From Punctularia strigosozonata HHB-11173 SS5 (lineage: Eukaryota; Basidiomycota; Agaricomycetes; Corticiales; Punctulariaceae), in assembly GCF_000264995.1 (NCBI RefSeq), contig NW_006767437.1:4904-68903 (forward strand): a DNA stretch of 64,000 nucleotides. Direction: 5' to 3'. The notes under the pieces were generated by a model. That model had not been told where the DNA came from and ran no database searches. It saw nothing but the letters and a program-made list of their open reading frames with translations. Each line of letters opens with the position of its first letter. The first letter of the stretch is position 1. Below, piece by piece: positions 45,180 to 56,289 of the stretch. Both the position numbers and the translations under genes were made by a program.

Positions 45180-46134
45180 TCAGCATTCGACACGGATACT
45201 CTTCACCACCGCTGCGATCCGGCCTGGCACAACGTCCCATGCGATAGGACCCTTGCCCCACTCTGAGGTGCCTATGGGGTTGCTTGCATCCCAAATCCCA
45301 AGCTGTATTCTCGCCGGATGAGAAGGGAAGTGCAGGACCCCATTCTTTTGCGTATCATCTGTGAAGGGATGGTAGTACAGCCGCCGACAAGGTCAAGACG
45401 ACGGATGGACACGTACCTCGGTTGATGGTCATGACATCCTTTCCGTCAACGCTCCAGACTATCTGTTCCGCGGTCCAGTCTACCGCGTAGCTGTGCATTT
45501 CTTCTATAGTCGAGGACCCGCCATCGGATGCTACACTTTGCACGCTGGAGAACACGCCATAGAGTTCGTCGTTGTGGTCCTCTGGTTGGGGCACGAATAT
45601 ATTTGTTTGGAAATTAGACGCATCGCCTCCCAGAAGTTCAATGTCGATTTCATCGTGAGCTGGGTCCGCTGAGATGCTCGTCAGAACTGGAGCACGAAAT
45701 ACAGTGGAGGTGGTAATACCAATGAGAATGACGGCGGTGACTACTCCCGGTATGGAAGGGGCGGCTAACTCAAATGTCACTTTGCCATGTCTATTTCTCA
45801 GGAGTCAGCCTTGCATGGGTGTCTCAGGGTTACGCAAAACCTACAGAAGAGTGAACGTCGAGTTAATGGTCGCGCCGTCGGCAACCTTGTCATTGATGCC
45901 GTCTGTCGTAGATATCTTTCCGGTCGGCCGGTCGAGGAAGAGCCGCAGGCCTTCCTCACCGGCAGAGAAAGATCCTTGCGGGCTGATGGCGACAAAGGGC
46001 GCGGAATCTGAGGCGGAGACCTCGGAGGATGTGAATACAGTGTGGAAAGGTGTGCAACCTGATCCTCTTGCTGATGGCACGCTCGCCGCATATGCGATGT
46101 AAACGAGGGTAGCGATGAAAAGTGACTTAAACAT
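45180..46134 (-). CDS. Secreted GH16 glycoside hydrolase/transglycosylase
   Basis: Four exons: 45845-46134, 45720-45790, 45417-45668, 45180-45358; 263 aa. A signal peptide (MFKSLFIATLVYIAYAASVP) directs secretion. The GH16 active-site strand reads HDEIDIELLGGD, with the nucleophile and acid-base Glu of the ExDxxE pattern, followed by NFQTNIFVPQPEDHND, HSYAVDWTAEQIVWSVDG and ARIQLGIWDAS-GTSEWGKG-PIAW, typical of fungal cell-wall glucanases and Crh-type enzymes. The second intron (45669-45719, 51 nt) is stop-free in frame and easily missed; removing it joins VVTAVILIADPAHDEIDIE. The enzyme probably remodels beta-glucan or chitin-glucan links in the wall; the exact activity is not determined. 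No GPI signal is seen. Confidence 0.88.
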
Positions 46135-46281
46135 GCTGAGAGAGGGGCCAAGGTCGAACGTCGAACGTCGAACCTGGTTGAGGACCGTACAGTCATAACG
46201 CCTGGAGATGTGCTGACAGCTGTCATCCGCTGCACCGGAGTGGATAATGATATTAGGAACAATGTATAACATGGTCAAGGT

Positions 46282-47331
46282 CTAGGACGAGGCTGAGCCT
46301 GAGGAGGAGGAGGGCTTTGGGATGTCGATCAAGACCGGACGACCAATCGACCGCTGATGAAGCATAGATTCCTTCACCGCCGCCAGCGCTGACTCCCGTT
46401 GCTTTCTCGCCTCCATCACCTGCCTCAAGATGTTGCCCCGCTTCGCCGTTGCCTCGCCTCTCCATTTCCAGTTTTTGCTGCCTTGCCTGGTCAGCCTCAG
46501 CAACTCGTACGCTCGCATCTCGTCCATCAATCCGGTCTGGAACTTCTGCTCGATCCACTGTTGACGCTCCTCACGCTCGGCTCCGCTCATGTCCTCCAGC
46601 GCATCCGGATAGTAGAACGGCTCCACGAGACCGACTACGGCACGCTTGTACGACCGGTAGGACAGCGGTTTCGTTCGTCCATGTCGAATTTGTTTGACAG
46701 GTGCAAAGTAGTTGTCTGTGCGGATGTACGTCGTTTGGACGCCGTAAACGGAGAGGAGGTATGATCGAATGTCGGCCTTGGTGATCGAGTGCGGGAGACG
46801 GAAGGTGGCCTCGTAGGGGTTGTAGGGCCGGCCCGGAGGTGTGAAGTTGCGGGTGAGCTTGAAGATGATGTTCGGCAGATAAACCTTCTGTCCGACAACT
46901 CGGTCACCCTTGACGCCCCGGATGCGATGGCGCCGGGCGTCGCGTTGCTGCAGCCAATCTTCCGCGCTGAGCTCTCTGCCGTCCTCCGTAACCGTCTCGC
47001 CCTTGGCATACGCGTCTTGGTACAGCTTGTGCTCTCGGAGAGTGAGACCTTCCGGAGTGGTTGTGTCGACCCAACCGTTGTCGACATCCCATTGCAGCGC
47101 AGACTTGAGCTTTCCATCGGGCTGTGAGCGAGGGCGGATGCGCTTGAGCCATACGGCGGTGGGGGAGGACGCGGACATGGCCGCACGCGCCGCCTCGGGC
47201 ATTGTCGCGTACGCGCGGCGGGCGCATCGAGGGATGGTGTGCATGCTGCTTCTTGGCCAAGTTCGAGGAGAGCTGGCAAAGGCGAAAATGCGATTACATA
47301 ATAGACGCGCCACGGTACCGGTGAACGCCAT
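46282..47331 (-). CDS. MRP20: Mitochondrial large-subunit ribosomal protein uL23m
   Basis: Intronless, 349 aa. The protein is a subunit of the mitochondrial 54S particle placed near the peptide exit tunnel. The L23 core is visible: VYLPNIIFKLTRNFTPPGRP, YEATFRLPHSITKADIRSYL and LSVYGVQTTYIRTDNYFAPV. An Arg/Ser/Ala-rich N terminus (RLLCNRIF, SSPRTWPRSS, RCARRAYATM) suits a mitochondrial presequence. The N- and C-terminal extensions flanking the core are typical of fungal Mrp20. It is divergent from DCR2; the two ATGs are 148 bp apart, so they probably share a promoter. Confidence 0.9.
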   Translation of the reverse strand: MAFTGTVARLLCNRIFAFASSPRTWPRSSMHTIPRCARRAYATMPEAARAAMSASSPTAVWLKRIRPRSQPDGKLKSALQWDVDNGWVDTTTPEGLTLREHKLYQDAYAKGETVTEDGRELSAEDWLQQRDARRHRIRGVKGDRVVGQKVYLPNIIFKLTRNFTPPGRPYNPYEATFRLPHSITKADIRSYLLSVYGVQTTYIRTDNYFAPVKQIRHGRTKPLSYRSYKRAVVGLVEPFYYPDALEDMSGAEREERQQWIEQKFQTGLMDEMRAYELLRLTRQGSKNWKWRGEATAKRGNILRQVMEARKQRESALAAVKESMLHQRSIGRPVLIDIPKPSSSSGSASS

Positions 47332-47479
47332 GTCTGCGAGCGAAATCCCTCCTCGTTAATACGCCGCGCCTCTCATGTCCTCCTGCGCACACTCGAGCCC
47401 GTAGTCGTCCACTGCATAGCAGCATATCCTAGTATTCTGCCTCCACACCACCGTTCCGACATCCGCTCATTGGTCGACG

Positions 47480-50092
47480 ATGGCCAGGTCCATCCGGCAG
47501 CGTTTCCTGCCCGTCCTTCGTGCCATCCTCGCGCCCGCCTGCGCAATCATTGCCTTTTCGTGCCTTCTCACCTTTTTCTTCGTCCTCTACCAACCCACCC
47601 GGGGTCCGGAGGCAGTTCAACGACTTGGATGGCAGGCTTGGGCAGTGGTCTCCCCGCAAATAGCGGATCAGGTACCCCTCCCGAACGATGGATCATCCGC
47701 ACCTCCGGTACAGGGTGACGTTGATTGGTGGAATGTTACCACGGAGGACTCATCGGTGGATACGGCCAACTTGCCGCTCGACATATGGGCACCACTCCTT
47801 CCCCACGACACTGGCTGTACGTAGGTTGCTATAATGAATTGATCCCCGGAACTGACCGTCCATGTGTAGTGACCGAGTTGTCGATTGAACGATGCCTAGT
47901 ACCACCTGTGATGGCGTCCGGGAACATGTGCCAGCCACCTACTTCACCTGAGAAGGATGCGATCAAAGGAAAATGGGTTCGCGTAGAAGGCAATCTCAAT
48001 GCTCAATCAGGAATGTGGTACCTCGTGAGTGATTTGCACGTCCTCTCGTTTGCCACAGCTGACCGAGCAGGCAGAATGTCTACTACCGCCGCACCAGGCG
48101 GCTAGACATACCCTTTGTTTCTCAGCTGCTGCTCCTCCCCGATAAACAGTCTCCTCCGGATATTGACGATACCTGGCACAAGGTCTCGCGCTCCATCAAG
48201 GACGGCGTCCCTGGTGCGAAGCCTCTTTATCTGTGGTACAAGCTCGGCAAGACCATGCGTGAGATGACGGCGGAGGATAAGGCCGGATTGATCACGGAGT
48301 TGGATGTTCTGTACGGAGAGGACGTACCATGGCCAGGCTTCGAGAAACTCGAACCGGCCAGCACGGAGGAACAAGCAGAGAGAACAAGCAGTGTTCACCT
48401 CACGTACCGACGAGGTGTGCAGCGTGAGTCGTTCACTGCATCCATCGCTCCTTTCCCCCTCACTCGTGTTGTCAGCGGTTCCCAAAGCGCTGCCTCTTCA
48501 CTTCTCGCATGACGGCCGCTTCAAGATCCTACAGGTAGCCGATCTGCACTTCTCAGTTGCCCGGGGGAAATGTCGAGACACGGACCTCGTGCCATGCTCT
48601 AATTCAGACAACCTGACCTCAACTCTCATCGACCACGTTCTTGACGCGGAGAAGCCGGACCTAGTCGTATTCACAGGCGACCAGCTGAACGGCCAGGGTA
48701 CGTCTTGGGATTCAAGAAGTGTTCTAGCCAAGTTTGCGAAGGCTGTAATCGCGAGGAAGATTCCTTGGGTACGTTATGCGATGATCATCTTGGGATTGAC
48801 GGTCGAACAACATACTCCGCTCAGGCTGCAGTATTTGGCAATCACGACGATGAGACGGGTGGTTCGAAAGAATACCAGATAAAGCAGATGCAAGCGCTAC
48901 CCTACAGTCTCGTTGAACCTGGCCCCAAAGATGTTCATGGCGTGGGCAACTATGTGTTGAAAGTCAAGAGCGCTGATCCGTCAGTGATTTTCTTTCGTCG
49001 TGAGCTGAAGCATACCCAAGCTACTTGCACAGGTCCATGATGCATTTACTTACTTTGTACTTCCTCGATTCTGGAGCATATTCCAAGGGATTTTACGATT
49101 GGTTTGGATGGTTTACTGGCACGGAATACGACTGGATTCATCGGGTAAGCTCATTAATGAATTCCTCGGCCCTATCAACTTATGATAACACCGCTGTAGG
49201 ATCAAATTGATTGGTTTTTGCAGGAGTCAGGTAATCTCAGAGGAACTGTACTTTTAGCGGCAACTGACGGCCACATGCATACTCGCAGCATCGATCAAAT
49301 CTATTGAAAGACCATTCACGCCAGATGGAGGCAAAGACTTCGGGGACATTTGGAGTCGCAGGCGGCGGGTCAGGTCCCTCCGCAAGGCAGGCGTCTAGCC
49401 AAACCAAATGCCCTGATGTTTTTCCATATTCCTCTGTACGTTATACTCCTTTTTCGACGGCACGATGAGTGGCCTCAACGTGCATTGATCACTCAATCGA
49501 ATGCTCAGCCCTGAGGCTTACAACAAGGCCGATCTTGATTCGGATGGAAAATCTCTCGACGTTGGCATTCATGGACTAGAGGACAAAGGTTCTGCCAAGA
49601 AGAACGAGGGCTTTTTCGAGAAGGGTCTACTCCAAGCCCTGGAAAGCGAGCATAACGCTGGCGGGAATGCTCGAGAGGTGAAAGTTGTCGCGAACGGACA
49701 TTGTCACAGTGAGCCTGACCTCATTTGAATGGCCTGAGGTATTCACCGCCTTGCAGTCACGGAGAACTGTAGGCGCGTTCGTGGAATATGGAACTGCTTT
49801 GGTGGAGGAGGGTAAGTTGTCGCGCCCATCATCATCGATTCGGCGGCACTGACCTGCATGTATTAGCTCGTACTCAGGATATGGCAAGATTGGGTGGATT
49901 GTTCTGCTCGTGGACGTTTGATGGCCGTACTCACTATATGCTTGCAGATTTGACCGTCGATTCCGCGTTTACGACATTTCGGCGTACGGGGAGAAGATCG
50001 AGACCTACAAGCGTACGGAGAACGACGAAATAATCGACCGGATGGTGCTTTCTGGACCTGGGGCACCCTCGACGTACGAGGGCACCAGGTAA
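47480..50092 (+). CDS. DCR2: Dcr2-type metallophosphatase, with an apparent frameshift
   Basis: Twelve exons: 47480-47816, 47870-48024, 48075-48423, 48476-48768, 48825-48979, 49033-49144, 49200-49230, 49289-49435, 49509-49708, 49757-49811, 49867-49893, 49948-50092; about 668 aa if read through. A type II membrane protein (hydrophobic segment APACAIIAFSCLLTFFFVLY). The calcineurin-like fold shows RFKILQVADLHFSV, PDLVVFTGDQLNGQG, AAVFGNHDDETGG, GVGNYVLKVK, FFHIPLPEAYN and VVANGHCH. Yeast Dcr2 dephosphorylates Sic1 and Ire1. In exon 8, near 49351-49355, the frame shifts: GGKDFGDIW is in one frame and SQAAGQVPPQGRRLAKPNAL in the next, as if one base were missing. It is either an assembly error or a damaged allele. 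Confidence 0.88.
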
Positions 50093-50352
50093 CGCGATAG
50101 CGTACGATAAACGTGTATTAGTAGTGTGTATTTCGGTATGTTTCTGGGAGAGAAACGACCGATCGCGAGCCATAAATGTCCTGCTGTTGGTACGTGTGAA
50201 AGGCGGCATCGTTCAATACCTCCGGGTGGTTTTTGTAGGGCGATGTGGGGCATTGTCCTTATTACATGGCTGCCGTCCTCGTTTCTATTGATTACTGTGC
50301 TCGGTAATTTTACATGAGTGATAAACGGGTTTAATAATGGTCCAAGCAGGCA

Positions 50353-51940
50353 TCACCATGCCATTGGCGGGATCATAATCAGCAAGCAACTCGCAATTAA
50401 CGCAAAGGAAGGAGTAGCGACAGGTGCGCTGCTCTGAACCTTATCCGATTTCGCCGAGGTGGTGGCTTCGACACTCGCCGCGATGGAACCGATGGTTGCG
50501 GAAGGCACAGAGTCGCTGACGGCGGCGAGAGCGGTATCCGACAATTCAGCGAAGCCAACCGAGGGTGGGTTGTATCGGAATACGGAGTAAACGTTTTTCT
50601 GCGTAAAGAATGAACAGAACGCCCCTGTGCTACCACCCGGAGGAACTCACAAGGAAAGTGTCTCCAACGATCCAGGATGGCGCGCTGCTCCCCGTATCGA
50701 GCGCAAAGAATGCGCCCAAACATGTGTTCTGGCTCAGCTGCGCCAGCCGGAAGTCCGCGGGATCGATAGCCCACAAGCGGCCACCAAACGACATCTGCAC
50801 GGTGACGTCCGTGTCGCAGGGGTACATCCAGTATCCGGCGTAGTCACCGGTCCCAGCGACCGCGTCAGGGATCTGAGCAAAGATAGCAGCAATGGCATCC
50901 TCGGGGCCTCCTACGAGCGTCGTACCAGTGTCGATGGCTGAGTAGGACGATGATCCGGAGGGGAGCGTGACGGTATTGCCCTGGACTGTGATGTCGGTGA
51001 GGGGGAGAATCCAGTACGAGACCGCGCCGCTGGGGATCGATTGATACTCGATCTCGCCGGTGTAAAGGGAGGAGTTGGTGAACCCCATAGTGAACGACCC
51101 TCCTGGTTCCAGCGTCTGGGCTTTAGAATCGTTCAAGAAGCTATTGTACGAGGTCAGCCGCGCGAAGAGCAGGGAGGTTACATACGACTCACCGAGTAAG
51201 TTGGAAAGCCATGACGGGTTCGTCCCATAGACTATTCGCGGCGAGTTGTTGCCAGAACGGGGTGGCTCCTGACGAGGCAATAGTCTGCCATGCGAGGCCC
51301 ATAAGGCCGGAAGCGGGTTTGTTGAGCAGACCAGATGACACCTCGTCACAGACGGCGAAGATCTGGTCAGACACAGAGAAACCGGCCATCTGTATCGTGT
51401 CTTGTGCGAGGGAACCAGCGGCCCTGCCGGAGCCATAGGTGATATCGAACGTGGTGGAGAGGTTTCGGAATGTGGATGAGGAGGTCGTATCAAATGTCGC
51501 AATTGACTCGCATCCGAGGAAACAGTTGGAATCGGCTAGCCAAAGGTCCGAGGAGCCAGTGTCGAGGATGACATTGTAGGACGTTGCTGGTGTGCCGACA
51601 GCTATGGTGCCATAGTAGCTGACCACGGGCGAGTGAGTCAAGCGGACGAACGCGAGCAGTGAAGCGCTGACCTGGAATCGGCGTTCTGGTTGACAAGGAG
51701 ATTGGTGCCGGAGGCTCTCTTGCGATTCGAAGACGAGCCGCCGTACTTGACCTCAAGAGCAAGCTTGTGGTTCTTGGCCCATGTTCCCCAGTCGGTAGCA
51801 GAACGAACGGCATTCCTCCTGATGAGGGGTATTGACTGGCCAGCAGTACGAGTCCGGGAACGGGGTGCAGCAGAGATGGGATCGAGGAGGGAGAGCAGGA
51901 GAATGAGGGCGAGAGAGACGGGGAGAGAAGATACGAGCAT
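50353..51940 (-). CDS. Secreted A1-family aspartic protease, probably GPI-anchored
   Basis: Four exons: 51672-51940, 51193-51618, 50651-51140, 50353-50598; 476 aa. A pepsin-type protease. The signal peptide is MLVSSLPVSLALILLLSLLD; a propeptide with basic sites (LIRRNAV, NRKRASG) follows. The two catalytic Asp lie in NVILDTGSSDLWL (about residue 109) and SAIDTGTTLVGGP (about 302). The flap Tyr is in TFDITYGSGRAAGSL. PSWIVGDTFLKNVYSVFRYN is the family's C-terminal motif. A Ser/Ala/Thr-rich stalk ends in a hydrophobic tail (FALIASCLLIMIPPMAW), suggesting a GPI anchor, as in yapsin-like enzymes. It is divergent from the RKM5-like gene. Confidence 0.92.
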
Positions 51941-52316
51941 CGGAATGAAAGACGAGGCAGCGCGAGGCGATCCGGCCGCGTTGGCTGAAGGCTGGCGGCT
52001 TTTGAGGTCGTGGGCTCCGGGCGGAAGGAGCGGAACGAGGAAGTTGGCTGGATGAGACCCGCACCAAGCCGCGAGCCAAGGCGCCCGCGCCCGCGGATGA
52101 GCAACGCGTTCTTGGCGCCATGGCGGCAGCCGCGTCTCCATCTTCCGTACGTGCCCAGCCAGTACAGTACCTCCACCGCGCCCTCGCCATTGCAGCAATA
52201 TTAGTCCACCCTGGGCAAACCAGCATGCCGTAACCCGGCTGGGCATCCGTCTCGCAAATATCTTGGCCCCCGCTGAGCGCTGATCATCTGATCGTCTCAC
52301 TCCAACCAGTGCATAA

Positions 52317-53503
52317 ATGGCCCATTCCGCGTCCTGCGTCCAGCTGCCTCCAGGTGCCGTTCGGGTGGTCGATGCGGACGAAGAGGCACATCGTAGTCTC
52401 ATCCTCGTCGCCGCGTCTTGTTAACCCAAGCAGCAGGTCTTCCTTCTCTACAGCGTCCTCGCAAGTCGGCCCCAAGCCGACGGATCGACAGCATTCCGCG
52501 GGCTTGGTTCTGTTGACTCTCGCCAAGATACTCTCAACGTTCATCTCGAATATGACGTCGCTACCGAGTCCGATGGGGTAGTCAGTGAATCTGCGACTTC
52601 TCGGAGAAAGTCAAGGAGAAAGGCAAAGTCTCAACCAGAAGGTTCGCGCATGGCGCTGGATATCGTGCTGGCTCAAGACAAGACCGCGCTGCGCAGCCGG
52701 AAAGGCGACACCGGTAGCGTCCTCTGGCGGGCGAGGTAAGGTTGAATCAACAACACCGTCCCGTTTCCGACTCCATGCTCTTCGTAGTGTCGATTTCGCG
52801 CAGTACGTTCTGCGTCAGCGCTACGGCCGCCCGGAAACTCCCTTGATAGACCCAGATAAATTGCAAGACTCCCATGTTCTGGAGCTAGGGTTTGTCGTCT
52901 GTTGTCCTGTACTGCACTCGCCGATATACTCAAGTGGATTTGTCAAGCGCGGGAACTGGCTTGCTCGCCCTCGCATTCGGTTCCCTCGTCCGTCACTACA
53001 CCGTCACCGATATAGAGAGCTTGATGGACCTCATCCGCAAAAATCTTATGCTGAACTCGACCAACATCCCGGTTCATAATATTTCCACCGAATCGTTGGA
53101 CTGGCTCGCGCTGCAATCCACCCCGCTGGAATCTCGCTGCCGCCTCTTCCCAGCGCCTGAGGCGGGCCCACCAGATCTCGTCCTGGTGGTGGATTGCATA
53201 TACCATCCGTCCCTCCTGCCGGCGCTCATATGCACGCTTGAGCATCTTTGCTCTGGAGGCAGTCCAGCGCTCATCGTGGCAGAGCTTCGGGCTGAGGATG
53301 TCGTGCGCGAATTTCTGCAGCTATGGCTACGTAGCGGACAGTGGGAGATTTGGAGCCTTTCCAGTGGCTATGAGATTAGGGATGAGAAGAGACCCATGGG
53401 CATTGAGTACGTCTTGTGGTTGGGATGGATACGCAAAAATGAGCCGTTGCAAAATTCGATCTATCAGGTCAGGGTATCCTGGCTCCATGCCGTCGCTCGC
53501 TGA
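52317..53503 (+). CDS. RKM5: Rkm5/METTL21-like protein lysine methyltransferase
   Basis: Four exons: 52317-52385, 52437-52735, 52788-52889, 52948-53503; 341 aa. A seven-beta-strand SAM methyltransferase of the METTL21 class; yeast Rkm5 methylates ribosomal protein L1. Motif I is built across a splice: SHVLELGAGTGLLALAFGSL. Motif post-I is YTVTDIESLMDLIRKNL, and the family's DxxY-like motif is LVLVVDCIYHPSLLPALI. TGSVLWRASVDFAQYVL matches the region before the SAM site. Intron 1 (52386-52436) has a GC donor (GAG-GCACAT); read through it, the frame meets a TAA, whereas removing it joins VVDADEE to VFLLYSVLASRPQADG. The exact substrate is uncertain. Confidence 0.82.
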
Positions 53504-54065
53504 TGTTGAATAAGTATAGGTACCGACCGCGTGACTGGCGTTTGTGATACCTGTTTGTCCGGTGTCTCGAGCGGCGCGATCAAGATGAAAGCCACAGGCC
53601 AACATTAGACGCTATCACTCCAGGCACTCAACATCGCCACGTTCTGGTATGTTGCGGCGAGGAGTTTGAGGGCAACGCAATGATGGGAGTGTATCACGCT
53701 TACCGACAGCGGGTAGGTTTCAGAGCAATGGTTGTTCTGCATATGTATAGTCCTGCGCTGGAGTCAGCTGCGCTTATAGTCTCTCAGGTGCATGCTGCAT
53801 TGCTATCAACATTACGTGCCTGCGTCCAAGTAATAGTCACCCAGTGATACTCAACAGAAAGTGGCATTACCAACGGGCGCTTCCCTCAAGATAACGTGAC
53901 CGCGATTCTCGAGATTCGCGACAGACAAGTCGTCGGCGCGCGCTGTGATTTTTCCGCCAGCCAGTCCCAAACCAAAGAGCTTCCCTCTCCGGCACGACCC
54001 ACCTGGCCGCATCAGTACTATCATAAGTACGTGCCAGGCGAAGGTTTCGGGCCGCCCTACTCATT
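53504..54065. other. Intergenic, no gene seen
   Basis: 562 bp between two plus-strand genes. No recognisable coding sequence. It should contain the acyltransferase promoter; no distinctive site was noted. Confidence 0.5.
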
Positions 54066-55836
54066 ATGTCGGAATTTCCTCAGTACCCCGAAGGCGTCCA
54101 GCCCGAATCGCACGATGGGTCGCCTAACGTGCATTGGGTGAAGCCCGTTGTGCCCACCGTTCTCGGTGACGTAGACAGATTACCCATTCCTGGAACTGAT
54201 CTCATTTTTGCCAGCGTAAGCATGAGGTTTATCTCTGTTTTAGCGACTGACTACTGACAACGCGTCAGCTCGATGGAGGATGGTTTTTGCCTGGATCTCT
54301 TGACCTCCCAAGGCTCAAGACGGCATACTCAGCAACTCTCCACGACTACCCTCACGCTGCCGGACGCCTTAAATCTGATCCAGACACTGGGAAATGGCAT
54401 ATTGCACTGACAAATTCCGCCATTCCCATCACCATTCATCGCACCTCGGTGGATCCCAGGCCCGAAGTGGAGTTCATGCATGAACGTCACCCCGACTTCA
54501 TCGACCAGCTCCCGTGGGGATTTGCTCCCACCAGCAACAACGACGAACCGCTGGTCAGATGTAAATACACATACTGGGAGGCAACGAATGAATGGAGCTT
54601 CAGCATGAGCTGGTGCCATCTGCTTGGTGCGACGACCTGCTGCTCCCGACAGTTCGTTGATTTGATATTGGCTCTGTTCTCAGGCGATGGGCTATCGCTC
54701 TGGCGATTTTGCGACAATCTGCACCGCCATTACCTCGGCCTTCCACCTAGGTTTATACCCACTTTCGAGAAGTATACTACAAAGCCGCCTACCCTCGAAC
54801 GGTCTGCGTTGCTGGATACTATTCCCTTGGTGCCCCATTTGGCGGTTGATTATGCACCAGAGCATTTCTTCGCCATGTACACGCAAATGCTCGAGACCAC
54901 CTCCCGGATCGATTTGCAGTTTAGCAAGGATCAATTGCAGAAGATGCGCTTGATGGCAGAGAAGCACGCGGGCGTCAAGATTAGCACGCAAGATGCGCTG
55001 ACGGCTTACTTGATCACTGTTCTGAATCGCACAGAACAGGTCCCGGCTAGTTGGCTCATGAACGTCGTGGACGTACGTTCGCATACCTCTTGAATGCTAC
55101 CTCAGTCCTGCTAACTTGTATCAGTACCGCGGGGTTTCGGCGGCCCCTGGGTGCGACTATACTCCACCGCCCATCACGTCCGCGGGTAACATCACCCTGA
55201 CGCGCTTTTCGGATAAGATTCCTGATGAAGCCAAGCTCGACGTCGGGTTCGTGCGCATCTCATGCGCATGCATGTTACATTCACTGAGGTCCCCTCAATT
55301 CGCAGACGTATCGCTACAGTTGTCCGTGACACGATCAGCAAAACCCGTGACCCTGATTACTGTCGGCGGGCCGTAGCAATCTCTGAAGAATTATACACAC
55401 GTAGCTCGAACGCAAATCGTTGCCAATGGTGGTTTCCTTGGGAGGGTGGGGTAGCGGCCAATAACTTGTATTGGTATGTGATGGCTGTACATGGCTGTAC
55501 TTCCCATGTTCAATCTAGTTCCACAGTGTACCGTGGACAGGATGCCACTTTGGCTACCCTGGCAAGGCCCGTTTTCATGTTTACGACTCTTGGGAGAGAT
55601 ACTTCCGCATTTGGCCTGGTAATCCGACGAAGAACGCTCAAGGGGATTGGGATGCAAACGAAGGTACTTATGTCGTGAACGGAAGCTTGTGACGGCAACT
55701 GACTTGCGGTGTCCATCCAGGGAGTGCCCGAGTCTTCTTCCGCATCAAACACCACCATAAGGACAAATTCTTGGAGATTGTCAAGGACGATCTGCATCGC
55801 ATGGAAGTAGTAGACATCCTAAAGGCGAAAATGTGA
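54066..55836 (+). CDS. BAHD-type acyltransferase (transferase family)
   Basis: Seven exons: 54066-54215, 54269-54626, 54684-55072, 55125-55246, 55306-55473, 55527-55663, 55721-55836; 479 aa, normal for the family. These enzymes acylate alcohols or amines from acyl-CoA, often in secondary metabolism (trichothecene 3-O-acetyltransferase relatives). The catalytic HxxxD motif, HLLGD (His 167, Asp 171), is formed only after removal of the exon 2/3 intron. N-terminal blocks include LPIPGTDLIFAS and LKTAYSATLHDYPHAAGRL. The late DFGWG motif of the family is here CHFGYPG, a notable change. The C terminus has YFRIWPGNPTKNAQGD and ARVFFRIKHHHKDKFLEIVK. No biosynthetic neighbours are present, so the substrate is open. 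Confidence 0.85.
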
Positions 55837-56289
55837 GGCCACCTGCCTGTACCGCCTGACTATGTTATTTTCTTTCAGAGCTCGTCGTTCATCCCGTAGT
55901 CTTCACGCCAACCCGTCGCTGGTTTTTGTCTCATCCGCTCCCCTCGAAATTATGCCTATTTCCTGTAACGTGAAGCCCCCTTCAGATCCTCTCTAGTATT
56001 TTCTCCTTGTACAATCGCTTCAGCTGTTACGGATGAATTTCATATGAGCATCGGACGTGCCAAGCTATGGAAGTGATACCAGCCCCAAGTATATCTGAGC
56101 CTCTTGGGAATCACTACATATTGTGCGCATACTAAATATAGCCTGAAAGTGTGCGGTGGCAGCGCACTGTGTTTCCGCTGCCTGAATCACATCGTGACCG
56201 ACTCGCTCACATTCTTGCATTTGCTTTCTCCTATGGCTGAGGCAAGCCGGGGCCTATCCACCACAGCGTGAACCGCAAGTCGATGCAAT
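55837..56289. other. Intergenic, no gene seen
   Basis: 453 bp between the acyltransferase and TUL1, same strand. No motif recognised. Confidence 0.5.

Noticed and set aside
52386-52436. Premature TAA making RKM5 a pseudogene
   Set aside because: The stop lies in a 51-nt stretch with a GC donor, a TTAAC branch-like site and an AG acceptor whose removal restores a continuous family-like N terminus.
54627-54683. Loss of the HxxxD aspartate in the acyltransferase
   Set aside because: Reading through gives HLLGA, but the 57-nt intron here restores HLLGD.
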